DNA from: Lysobacter sp. yr284
GTDB lineage: Bacteria; Pseudomonadota; Gammaproteobacteria; Xanthomonadales; Xanthomonadaceae
Direction of reading: 5' to 3'
DNA: 64,000 bases
NCBI RefSeq assembly: GCF_900107375.1
Contig: NZ_FNPT01000001.1
Location: forward strand, 1,116,001-1,180,000
The notes beneath the pieces were generated by a model. That model was given only the letters and a program-made list of their open reading frames with translations. It searched no databases and was not told the origin of the DNA. Shown in pieces: positions 52,606 through 60,643 of this stretch (the first letter of the stretch is position 1; each line of letters begins with the position of its first letter). A program made the translations under genes and the position numbers.

Positions 52606-55600
52606 TCATGGCGGCAGGATGCTGGCGCTGTCGCCCTCCTGGCCGATCAGCGCGGCGTTGGCCCAGTTGGCGCAGACCTGGGCGGGTTGGCTGCCTTGCG
52701 CGCCGAGCGTGCGCAGGCTCAGCGACGCCAGGCCGCGGATGTCGAGTTCGGGCTTGACCACGCCCGGCGCCTTGACCAGGCCGCTGTCGTAGAGCAGCCG
52801 GCCGTCGCCCCAGACCTGGAACTGCAGGCCGCCGGCGGCGCGGCAGGCGTCGTCGATGCCGAGGTCGGCGCGCAGCAGGCGCCACTGGCCCTGCAATTTC
52901 AGGTCGATGCGGCTGGCCGCGCCGACGCCGAGGCCGCGGCGGAACAGCAGGCCGTTCATGCGCAGCGGCTGTTCGCCGCGGAACGCGCGGTCGGCGCGCA
53001 CCTGCGCGGCCAGCGCCGGCGGCAGCGCCAGTTCGGACAGATAGCGCTGCTGCGCCGGGCGTTCGGGCTGCGGGTGTTCGAGGATGTGGAAGCTCGACAG
53101 CGCGATCGGGCCGACGTCGCGCGGCTGCAGCGCATCGACCGCGCGCGCCGCGCCGGCCTGCGCCGCGGTGACCATCGGGTCGGTCGCGGAAGCGCCGTCG
53201 CCCTCGGGGTTCTGCACGCTGAGCACGCGGAAACGCAGCAGGCGGCCGGCGCGCGCGGGGAACGCGATGCGCTGGGTGTCCTGCTTGAGCTGCAGGCGGC
53301 CGCGCGCGACCGGTTCGCCCCACTCGCCGTTGCTGTCGCCCAGGTAGACCTCGTAATCGCGGACCTGGCCGTGCTTCCAGTTCTTGTCGTTGCGCGGCGC
53401 CAGTTCGATGCCGTCGATCAGCTTGCGTTCGCCGAAGCCGATCGTCCATTCGTGCGCGCCGGTGCGCACCGCCTGGTTGCGCACGCTGCGGAACCAGGTG
53501 TTCGCGTCGTCGTCGAACGCGTTTTCCAGGGCATGGCCGGGTTCTTCGGCCGGACGGTTGACCACCAGCAGGCCGTCGGCCGGCAGCGCGCGGCCCAGCG
53601 CCGGCGCGGCCGGGAAGGCGTCGTCGGCGGCCGCCGCGGCGACCGGAATGTCGAGCGCGAACTGCAGCGGCGCGCGGATGTCGACCGCGGCGCTGCGCAC
53701 GTGCACGCTGCCCTTGCGGTCGTTGGCGTCGAAGTACCAGCCCTGCGGCGCCGCCTGCAAGGCGGCGGCGTCGGCCAGCTTCGGCAGCGCGCGGCCGTCC
53801 AGCGTCACCGCGCGCGGCGCCTGCCGGCTGAGCACGCGCAGCGCGTAGCGGCGCTGCGGCAACTGGCCCTGGTACTGACCGCGCACCGCGTCGATCGAGA
53901 CCGTGGTCGGGCCGCTGCCGGCCGCCGGCGCGCTCATGCGCACCTGCTGCACGCTGGACTCGCCTTTTTCGTAACGGCGGGTGTTGCCGTCGTCCTCGTA
54001 CATCGCGTATTGCGACTCACCCTGCGGATACAGGTCGAAGCTGATTTCGTCGAGCGGCTTCTCGCCGTCGTAGAGCATCGCCGGGTGCATCGGCACGATC
54101 GCGCCGGCGCGCACGAACACCGGCAGCGTCGCCAGTTCGACCTGGCGATCCAGCTCGCGCCCGGCGGCGCCGGCCTGCACCGCGCGGCCGTCCCAGTAGT
54201 CGATCCAGCGCCCGGCCGGCAGATGGATGCCGCGCCGCCAGCCGCGGCTGGCGGCCTGGCTGCGGTACACCGGCGCGACCAGCAGGTCGCGGCCGAGCAG
54301 GAACTGGTACTTGTAGGCTTCGTCGCGCGCGTGCGGGTCTTGCGGGTAATCCCACATCAGCCCGCGCACCGGCGGCGCGCCGCTGTGTGCGGCCTCCTGG
54401 ACCAGCCCGTACATGTACGGCGTCAGCCGCATCTTCAACTTCAGGTAATCGCGGTTGATGCTGCGGTAGGGCTCGTCGAACCACCACGGATGCTTGCGCG
54501 CGTTCGACGACCAGCCCGACATGCCCATCAGCACCGGGGTGAAGGCTTTCCATTGCAGGTCGCGGGTGTAGGTCTCGGCGCTGCCGCCGAAGATCGCATC
54601 GACGTCGCCGGTGGCGTAGGCCATGCCCGACAGGCCCGAGCCGACCAGGGTCGGCACGTGCCAGCGGATGTAGTCCCAACTCGCGCTCTGGTCGCCGGTC
54701 CAGGCCACCGCGTAGCGCTGGATGCCGGCCCAGCCCATCACCGTCCACAGGAACGGGCGCGAGTCGGAGTTCTTGAGGATGCCGTCGAACGCGGATTGAT
54801 TGGCGTCGAGCGCGAACTGGTAGCCCTTGCCGGTCCAGGCCACGTCGAGCTTCTGCACGCGGCTGCCGGCGGTGCCGACTTCCCAGGCGATCTTGTCGAC
54901 CCCGTTCTCGGTCCACAGGCCGGTGCGGAAGCCGTACTTCGCCAGCCCCTTCACCGTCTCGGGCAGTTGCTTGTAGCCGCAGCCGTAGCCGTCGTTGGGC
55001 AGGATCCAGCCGCCGGGCATGTCGTGCTCGCGGTACTGGCGCGCGACGCTCTCTACCACGTCGGGCGTGGTGCCGGTGGGGCCGTCGTGCCAGCCTTCGG
55101 GCACGGTGCCGGGCTTCTTAATGTTGTCGCCGTCGTTGTAGCAATCGGCGTCGCCGTACGACAGCGCCCAGCGCGGCAGCAGCACCGGGCGGCCGGTCAG
55201 GCGGGTGTAGCGTTCGAGCAGGCGCGGCAGTTCGCCGACGAAGTAGTACGCGTCGAAGCGGTCCTCGCGGTGCAGCAGCGTGGCCTGGTCGCCCTGGCGC
55301 AGGTCGTAGCTGCCGTCGCTCCAGGTGTTGCGCAGCACGCCCCAGCCGCGCGAGCTCAGCAGCATCGGCGCCGGGCTGGGGCGGTCGCCCTCTTCCCAGC
55401 CGCCGGAGTACGAGACCTCCAGTTCGCGGCCCTTGAACTGGTAGCGGCCGTTCTGCTGGCCGCCGCCGTAGAAGGCTTCGTCGGGCTGCGAGGACAGCAC
55501 CTGCACGCTCTGGTTCGCGTCCAGGTCCAGCGGCTGCAGTTCCTGCCACAGCGGCGTGCGGCGCTCGCCGTCGATGCGTTCCAGGCTCAGCTTCAGCGGC

Positions 55601-56019
55601 TGGCGCTGCACGTGCAGGACCAGCGCGCCGGTGCGCACGCGCACTTCGGCGGCGTCTTCCTCCAGCGCGGCGCGGACCTGCGCCGGCGGCTGCGCCAGCA
55701 CGATCGGCGCGGCCTTGTCGCCGGCGCCGCTGAGCTTGCCGCCGCGCCCGGCCTGGACCCGCACGATGTCGTCGGCCAGCACTTCGATGCGCAGCACGCT
55801 GCCGTTGTCGGTGCTCAGCTCCCAGTTCGGGGTCGCGCCGGCGCCGGCGCGCACCGCGCGCAGGTTGCCGACCGGTTCGGCCGCGGCCGGCAGCGCGCAG
55901 GCGCACAGCGCGGCCAGGATCGCGCGGCGCAGCAGCGCGCCCGGCAGGCGAACGCCCGCCGCAGCCGCGCTCGGAGAAAGCGCGCTCGACAGACGCGGAC
56001 CACGCACACGGAATTCCAC
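52606..56019 (-). CDS. Secreted GH31 glycosidase with C-terminal sugar-binding modules, likely alpha-N-acetylgalactosaminidase
   Basis: This 1,137-residue protein has a signal peptide (RRAILAALCACALPAAA), an N-terminal galactose-mutarotase-like domain, and a GH31 barrel (about residues 275-590). The likely nucleophile is Asp392 in KLDVAWTGKGY and the acid/base Asp443 in WTGDQS. GWILPNDGYGCGY and GLWTENG resemble the GH31 subgroup that includes alpha-GalNAc-ases. The C-terminus has an F5/8 type C (CBM32-like) module (about 795-905) and an NPCBM-like module (about 985-1,125). The GTG at 56019 has GGGGG upstream. It is divergent from GalNAc catabolic genes, across shared AgaR-type sites, so alpha-linked GalNAc is the likely substrate. 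Confidence 0.83.
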   Translation of the reverse strand: MEFRVRGPRLSSALSPSAAAAGVRLPGALLRRAILAALCACALPAAAEPVGNLRAVRAGAGATPNWELSTDNGSVLRIEVLADDIVRVQAGRGGKLSGAGDKAAPIVLAQPPAQVRAALEEDAAEVRVRTGALVLHVQRQPLKLSLERIDGERRTPLWQELQPLDLDANQSVQVLSSQPDEAFYGGGQQNGRYQFKGRELEVSYSGGWEEGDRPSPAPMLLSSRGWGVLRNTWSDGSYDLRQGDQATLLHREDRFDAYYFVGELPRLLERYTRLTGRPVLLPRWALSYGDADCYNDGDNIKKPGTVPEGWHDGPTGTTPDVVESVARQYREHDMPGGWILPNDGYGCGYKQLPETVKGLAKYGFRTGLWTENGVDKIAWEVGTAGSRVQKLDVAWTGKGYQFALDANQSAFDGILKNSDSRPFLWTVMGWAGIQRYAVAWTGDQSASWDYIRWHVPTLVGSGLSGMAYATGDVDAIFGGSAETYTRDLQWKAFTPVLMGMSGWSSNARKHPWWFDEPYRSINRDYLKLKMRLTPYMYGLVQEAAHSGAPPVRGLMWDYPQDPHARDEAYKYQFLLGRDLLVAPVYRSQAASRGWRRGIHLPAGRWIDYWDGRAVQAGAAGRELDRQVELATLPVFVRAGAIVPMHPAMLYDGEKPLDEISFDLYPQGESQYAMYEDDGNTRRYEKGESSVQQVRMSAPAAGSGPTTVSIDAVRGQYQGQLPQRRYALRVLSRQAPRAVTLDGRALPKLADAAALQAAPQGWYFDANDRKGSVHVRSAAVDIRAPLQFALDIPVAAAAADDAFPAAPALGRALPADGLLVVNRPAEEPGHALENAFDDDANTWFRSVRNQAVRTGAHEWTIGFGERKLIDGIELAPRNDKNWKHGQVRDYEVYLGDSNGEWGEPVARGRLQLKQDTQRIAFPARAGRLLRFRVLSVQNPEGDGASATDPMVTAAQAGAARAVDALQPRDVGPIALSSFHILEHPQPERPAQQRYLSELALPPALAAQVRADRAFRGEQPLRMNGLLFRRGLGVGAASRIDLKLQGQWRLLRADLGIDDACRAAGGLQFQVWGDGRLLYDSGLVKAPGVVKPELDIRGLASLSLRTLGAQGSQPAQVCANWANAALIGQEGDSASILPP

Positions 56020-56101
56020 CTTGCCCCCAAGGCCCGTTCGACGGGCATTCCGAAAACCAGACGACCAACAGCGGTTGCGGCCGACTCTAGGGCAGGGTTT
56101 C

Positions 56102-56318
56102 GAAAGCTGTCAACAAATTGAAAGTAAAAAGGAAGAATTTCTCACTCAAAACGAAAGTTTGTGCAATGCAATACTTTCTAAACATCGTGAAAACGCCTGT
56201 TAAGCGCGTAACGAAAGCGCGACTCCATCGATCTTTCGCTTTGTCTTCACGGGATCGCAGCCTAGGCCTATCCGGCCCATTTCTTTTGTTTTGCTTTCGA
56301 TATTTGACTTTCCGAAAG
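56102..56318. promoter_or_regulatory. Divergent control region with nine CTTTC/GAAAG boxes (AgaR operators)
   Basis: GAAAG occurs at 56102, 56120, 56153, 56213 and 56314, and CTTTC at 56174, 56233, 56294 and 56308, within 217 bases. At 56280-56299 a period-five TTTNN run (TTTCT TTTGT TTTGC TTTCG) matches the arrangement of E. coli AgaR sites. At 56308-56318, CTTTC-C-GAAAG is an inverted repeat. The region is AT-rich and lies between the GH31 gene and agaS. Multiple CTTTC copies are the known mark of AgaR sites in Proteobacteria. Confidence 0.8.
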
Positions 56319-56356
56319 AAAACGCTGATCGTGCCGTCGCTCAACAGGAATCATCC

Positions 56357-57511
56357 ATGGACGTCACTCCGCTTTCCGACTCGTCCGCCTGGCAGCGCCT
56401 GGGCGGAGCCGACACCGCCGCCGAGATCGCCCAGCAGCCGGCGCTGTGGGACCGGCTGGCCGCCGATCTGGCGCAGGCGCACGAACGCGTGCAGGCCTTC
56501 CTCGGCGACCGCCTCAACGATCCGCGCCAGCGCGTGCTGTTCACCGGCGCCGGCAGTTCCGGCTTCATCGCCGACATGGTCGCCGACCGCATCAACGCGC
56601 AGTGGCCGGCCGATGTGCGCGCCGTGCACACCACCAGCCTGCTGACCCATCCCGCGCTGTACCTGCAGCGCGACCGCCCGACCCTGCTGGTGTCGTTCGG
56701 CCGCAGCGGCTCCAGCCCGGAGAGCGTGGCCGCGGTCGAACTGCTGCGCGCCCAGGTCGACGATGCGCGCTTTCTCGACATCACCTGCAATCCCGAAGGC
56801 GAGCTGGCGCGCCGCGGCAAGGGCCGCGAGGACACCTGCACCCTGCTGATGCCGGCGGCCAGTTGCGACCGCGCCTTCGCCATGACCAGCAGCCTGAGCT
56901 GCATGCTGCTGGCGGCGCTGGCGGTGTTCGACGCCGCGCCGTGGGAGCAGCGCCTGGAGCACCTGCGCCAGGCCGCCGCGCTGGCGCGCGAAGGCCTCGC
57001 CCAGTGGAGCCAGGCCGCCGGCGCGCTGGCGCTGCGGCCGTTCCAGCGCGTGATCTATCTCGCCAGCGGCCCGCTGGAAGCGCTGGCGCGCGAGGCGGCG
57101 CTGAAAGTGCTCGAACTCACCGCCGGCCAGGTGCTGGCGCTGGCCAACACGCCGCTGGGCTTCCGCCACGGCCCCAAGTCGACCCTCGACGGCGCCACCC
57201 TGGTGGTGGTGATGCGCAGCAACCACGCGCTGGCGCGCCGCTACGAGCATGACCTGCTCGACGAACTGCGCCGCGACGGCGTGGCCGGGCAGGTGCTGGC
57301 GATCGGCCCGCATTCGGACATCGGCGGCGGCGACGACTACAGCCTGCGCGCGCCGCCGCTGGACGACAGCTGGCTGGCGCCGGTGTGGCTGACCTTCGCC
57401 CAGGTCTTCGCCCTGCAGCGCTCGGCCGCGCTCGGCCTGACCCCGGACAATCCGTTCCCGGACGGCACCGTCAACCGCGTGGTCAAGGGCGTCACCATCC
57501 ACCAGGGCTGA
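56357..57511 (+). CDS. agaS: Galactosamine-6-phosphate deaminase/isomerase AgaS
   Basis: This 384-residue protein has two SIS domains: FTGAGSSGFIADMVADRI near residue 60, LVSFGRSGSSPESVAA near 110, and YLASGPLEALAREAALKVLELTAG in the second half. This is the AgaS pattern. AgaS deaminates galactosamine-6-phosphate to tagatose-6-phosphate in GalNAc catabolism. A start at 56357 (AGGA before it) gives the usual length; an upstream frame continues into the operator region and is unlikely. It is the first gene of agaS-ROK-agaZ-agaR-agaA, five genes in close order. Confidence 0.88.
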   Translation: MDVTPLSDSSAWQRLGGADTAAEIAQQPALWDRLAADLAQAHERVQAFLGDRLNDPRQRVLFTGAGSSGFIADMVADRINAQWPADVRAVHTTSLLTHPALYLQRDRPTLLVSFGRSGSSPESVAAVELLRAQVDDARFLDITCNPEGELARRGKGREDTCTLLMPAASCDRAFAMTSSLSCMLLAALAVFDAAPWEQRLEHLRQAAALAREGLAQWSQAAGALALRPFQRVIYLASGPLEALAREAALKVLELTAGQVLALANTPLGFRHGPKSTLDGATLVVVMRSNHALARRYEHDLLDELRRDGVAGQVLAIGPHSDIGGGDDYSLRAPPLDDSWLAPVWLTFAQVFALQRSAALGLTPDNPFPDGTVNRVVKGVTIHQG

Positions 57512-57516
57512 GCCTC

Positions 57517-58461
57517 ATGTCTGAACCCGCACGCGCCGCCGTCGGCTACGGCATCGACATCGGCGGCACCAAGATCGAACTGGTCGCCTGCGATGCCGCG
57601 CTGGAAGTGCTGCACCGCCGCCGCATCGCCACCCCGCAGGGCGACTACGACGGCTTCCTGGCCGCGCTGGAAACCCTGGTGGCCGAGGCCGACGCCGAGC
57701 TGGCCGAGGCCGGGCGGGTGCGGTCCGGCGCCGCGGTCGGCATCGCCCTGCCCGGCGTGCGCGACCGCCGCAGCGGGCTGCAGCTCAGCGCCAACGTGCC
57801 GGCGCTGACCGGCCGCAAAGTCGCCGCGGACCTGCAGGCGCGGCTGCGCCGGCCGCTGCGTTTCGGCAACGACCTGCAATGCTTCGCCTTGTCCGAAGCG
57901 CACGGCGGCGCCGCCGACGGCTATCCGAGCATGTTCGGCGCGATCCTCGGCACCGGCGCGGGCGGCGGCTATTGCCTGCACGGCCGGCTGGTGTCCGGCT
58001 TCAACGGCATCGCCGGCGAATGGGGCCACTGGAGCGTGCCGGCGCACCTGTTGCAACGCCACAACCTGCCGCTGCTGGACTGCGCCTGCGGCCTGCGCGG
58101 CTGCCTGGAGCGCTATGTCTCCGGCAGCGGCCTGGTCGCGCTGTACCGCCACTTCGGCGCCCAGGCCGCCGACGCCGGCGCGGTGTTCGCCGACGCCGAC
58201 GCCGGCGACGCGCGCGCCCGAGAAGCGCGCGCCGTGCACCTGGATCTGCTCGGCCACGGCCTGGCCGCGCTGGTACTGGCGCTGGACCCGCACGTGATCG
58301 TGCTCGGCGGCGGCCTGTCGCAGCACGCGCCGCTGTACGACGCGCTGCCGGCCGCGGTCGCCGCGCACCTGTTCAAGGGCGTGCAGGTGCCGCCGATCGT
58401 GCCGCCGCGCTTCGGCGATGCCGGCGGCGCGCGCGGCGCCGCCTTGCTCGCGCTGTCCTGA
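57517..58461 (+). CDS. ROK family sugar kinase, probable GalNAc kinase
   Basis: This 314-residue ROK kinase has the ATP loop GIDIGGTKIELV, GTGAGGGYCLHG, the ROK zinc signature near residue 190 (GHWSVPAHLLQRHNLP, CACGLRGCLERYVSGSG) and VLGGGLS near the end. In the GalNAc pathway of Shewanella-type bacteria, AgaK phosphorylates cytoplasmic GalNAc when no PTS is used, which fits this operon, where no PTS gene is present. It lies 5 bases after agaS. By sequence alone, GlcNAc, glucose or fructose could be substrates; position favours GalNAc. Confidence 0.85.
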   Translation: MSEPARAAVGYGIDIGGTKIELVACDAALEVLHRRRIATPQGDYDGFLAALETLVAEADAELAEAGRVRSGAAVGIALPGVRDRRSGLQLSANVPALTGRKVAADLQARLRRPLRFGNDLQCFALSEAHGGAADGYPSMFGAILGTGAGGGYCLHGRLVSGFNGIAGEWGHWSVPAHLLQRHNLPLLDCACGLRGCLERYVSGSGLVALYRHFGAQAADAGAVFADADAGDARAREARAVHLDLLGHGLAALVLALDPHVIVLGGGLSQHAPLYDALPAAVAAHLFKGVQVPPIVPPRFGDAGGARGAALLALS

Positions 58462-58504
58462 CCCGCCACGCCCTGCCCGTTCCATCCAAGTTCCGGAGTC
58501 CGCC

Positions 58505-59833
58505 ATGTCGCCCGTGCAATCGCTGATCGCCTCCCACCGCCAGGGCCGCAACGTCGGCCTGTACAGCGTGTGCTGCAGCAACGAACTGGTGCTGCGCGCG
58601 GCGATGGACGTGGCCGGCCGCCACGGCACCGTGCTGCTGATCGAAGCCACCTCCAACCAGGTCGACCAGTTCGGCGGCTACACCGGCATGACCCCGCCGC
58701 AGTACCGCGACTACGTGCGCGCGCTGGCGAGCGAAGAGAATTTCCCGATCGAGCGGCTGGTGCTCGGCGGCGATCATCTGGGCCCCAACGCCTGGCAGAA
58801 GCGCCCGGCCGACGAGGCGATGGCGAACGCGCGGGTGCTGATCGAGGCCTACGTCGCCGCCGGCTTCCACAAGATCCACCTCGATTGCAGCATGTCCTGC
58901 GCCGACGACCCCACCCCGCTGCCCGACGCCACCGTCGCCGCGCGCTCGGCCGAACTGGCGCGCATCGCCGAGCGCACCGCCGCCGCGCACGGCCTGCCGC
59001 CGCCGGTGTACGTGATCGGCACCGAAGTGCCGGTGCCCGGCGGCGAAGCCTCGCTGGCCGGCGGCCTGCAGGTGACCACGCCGCAGGCGGCCGAGCAGAC
59101 CCTGGCGATCCACCGCGAGGCCTTCGCCGCGCCCGACCTGGCCGCGGCCTGGGAGCGGGTGATCGCGATGGTGGTGCAGCCGGGCGTGGACTTCGACCAC
59201 AGCAGCGTGCACGACTACGACCCCGACGCCGCCCGCGCCCTGGCCGATTTCCTCGAACGCCAGCCGCGCATCGTGTTCGAGGCGCATTCCACCGACTACC
59301 AGCGCGAGGACGGCCTGCACGCGCTGGTGCGCGACCACTTCGCCATCCTCAAGGTCGGCCCGGCGGCGACCTTCGCCTACCGCGAGGCGCTGTTCGCGCT
59401 GGCCGCGATCGAGGCCGAGCTGCTGCCGCCGGCGCAGCGCTCGGACCTGCCGCAGACGCTGGAGCGCTGCATGCTCGAACACCCCAAGCACTGGCAGCAG
59501 CACTACCACGGCGACGACGACGAACTGCGCCGGCTGCGCGCCTACGCGCTTAGCGACCGCTGCCGCTACTACTGGGGCGAGCCGGCCCTGGTCGCGGCGG
59601 TGCAGCGCCTGTTCGACAACCTGCGCGCGCACGCGCCGCCGCTGTTCCTGCTCAGCCAGCACCTGCCCGAGCAGTACCGCGCGGTGCGCGCCGGCGCGCT
59701 GGCCAACCGCCCCGAGGCGCTGGTCCGCCATCGCATCGGCCTGTGCCTGGACGAGTACGCGCGCGCCTGTTCGGCGAACGCGGCCGGCGCGCGCACGGCC
59801 GCCGGCCGCGCGGCCGCCGCGGCGAACGGCTAA
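58505..59833 (+). CDS. agaZ: Tagatose-bisphosphate aldolase non-catalytic subunit family protein AgaZ
   Basis: This 442-residue protein has the full GatZ/KbaZ/AgaZ pattern: VCCSNELVLRAAMD, LLIEATSNQVDQFGGYTGMTP, LGGDHLGPNAW, IHLDCSMSCADD, IGTEVPVPGGE, FEAHSTDYQ and ILKVGPAATFAYREALFAL. In E. coli this family assists the class II aldolase KbaY/GatY on tagatose-1,6-bisphosphate. No GatY/KbaY homologue is in the window, so either the aldolase lies elsewhere or AgaZ acts differently here. The C-terminal 25 residues are Ala-rich and poorly conserved. Confidence 0.88.
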   Translation: MSPVQSLIASHRQGRNVGLYSVCCSNELVLRAAMDVAGRHGTVLLIEATSNQVDQFGGYTGMTPPQYRDYVRALASEENFPIERLVLGGDHLGPNAWQKRPADEAMANARVLIEAYVAAGFHKIHLDCSMSCADDPTPLPDATVAARSAELARIAERTAAAHGLPPPVYVIGTEVPVPGGEASLAGGLQVTTPQAAEQTLAIHREAFAAPDLAAAWERVIAMVVQPGVDFDHSSVHDYDPDAARALADFLERQPRIVFEAHSTDYQREDGLHALVRDHFAILKVGPAATFAYREALFALAAIEAELLPPAQRSDLPQTLERCMLEHPKHWQQHYHGDDDELRRLRAYALSDRCRYYWGEPALVAAVQRLFDNLRAHAPPLFLLSQHLPEQYRAVRAGALANRPEALVRHRIGLCLDEYARACSANAAGARTAAGRAAAAANG

Positions 59834-59860
59834 TCTTCGGTTTTCCCCGCGGACCCGACG

Positions 59861-60643
59861 ATGGCCACGCGCAATACCCGCTCCCGCCGGCAGCAGATCC
59901 TGCAGTGCCTGATCGAACAAGGCTCGGTCCAGGTCGCCGAACTGGTCGAGCGCTTCGAGGTCTCGGCGGTGACCATCCGCGCCGACCTCAGCCACATCGA
60001 ATCGCAGGGCTTGGCCACCCGCACCCACGGTGGCGCCACCCTGGTGCGCACGCCGCCGCAGGAGCAGGACATCCATGAGAAGGACGCGCTGAACCTGCCG
60101 CTGAAGGAACGCATCGGCGCGCGCGCCGCGCAGTTGGTGCAGGCCGGCGACAACATCATCATCGACTCGGGCTCCACCACCATGACCCTGGCCCGCCACC
60201 TGCGCGGCCACCGCGACGTCACGGTGATGACCAACGGCCTCAACATCGCCTGGGAGCTGGCCAACGCGCCCGGCGTTGACGTGCTGCTCAGCGGCGGCCT
60301 GCTGCGCAAGCAGTCGCTGTCGCTGCAGGGCAGTCAGGCCGAGGCCAGCCTCAACGCCTACAGCTTCGATACCTTGTTCCTCGGCGTGGACGGCCTGGAC
60401 CTGCAGTTCGGCCTGACCACCCACGACGAAGCCGAAGCCCGCCTCAACCACCGCATGGTCGAGCACGCGCGCCGGATCGTGGTGCTGACCGACGCCTCCA
60501 AGTTCGGCCGGGTCAGCCTGCACCGCATCGCCCGGCTCGACCAGGTCCACGCCATCATCACCGACGCCGGCATCGACGAGCGCTACCGCGAGGGGCTGCT
60601 GCGGCTGGGCATCGAGGTGATCATCGCCGAGCCGCTGGCGTGA
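59861..60643 (+). CDS. agaR: DeoR family repressor, AgaR-like
   Basis: This 260-residue regulator has a DeoR winged helix-turn-helix at about residues 10-60 (ILQCLIEQGSVQVAELVERF, VSAVTIRADL, THGGATLV). The sugar-phosphate-binding domain has DSGSTTMTLARHL, TNGLNIAWEL, GLTTHDEAEARLN and VLTDASKFG. Effectors of such repressors are phosphorylated sugars. It sits inside the operon it should control; the nine CTTTC/GAAAG boxes at 56102-56318 fit AgaR. The agaA start overlaps its stop. Confidence 0.87.
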   Translation: MATRNTRSRRQQILQCLIEQGSVQVAELVERFEVSAVTIRADLSHIESQGLATRTHGGATLVRTPPQEQDIHEKDALNLPLKERIGARAAQLVQAGDNIIIDSGSTTMTLARHLRGHRDVTVMTNGLNIAWELANAPGVDVLLSGGLLRKQSLSLQGSQAEASLNAYSFDTLFLGVDGLDLQFGLTTHDEAEARLNHRMVEHARRIVVLTDASKFGRVSLHRIARLDQVHAIITDAGIDERYREGLLRLGIEVIIAEPLA

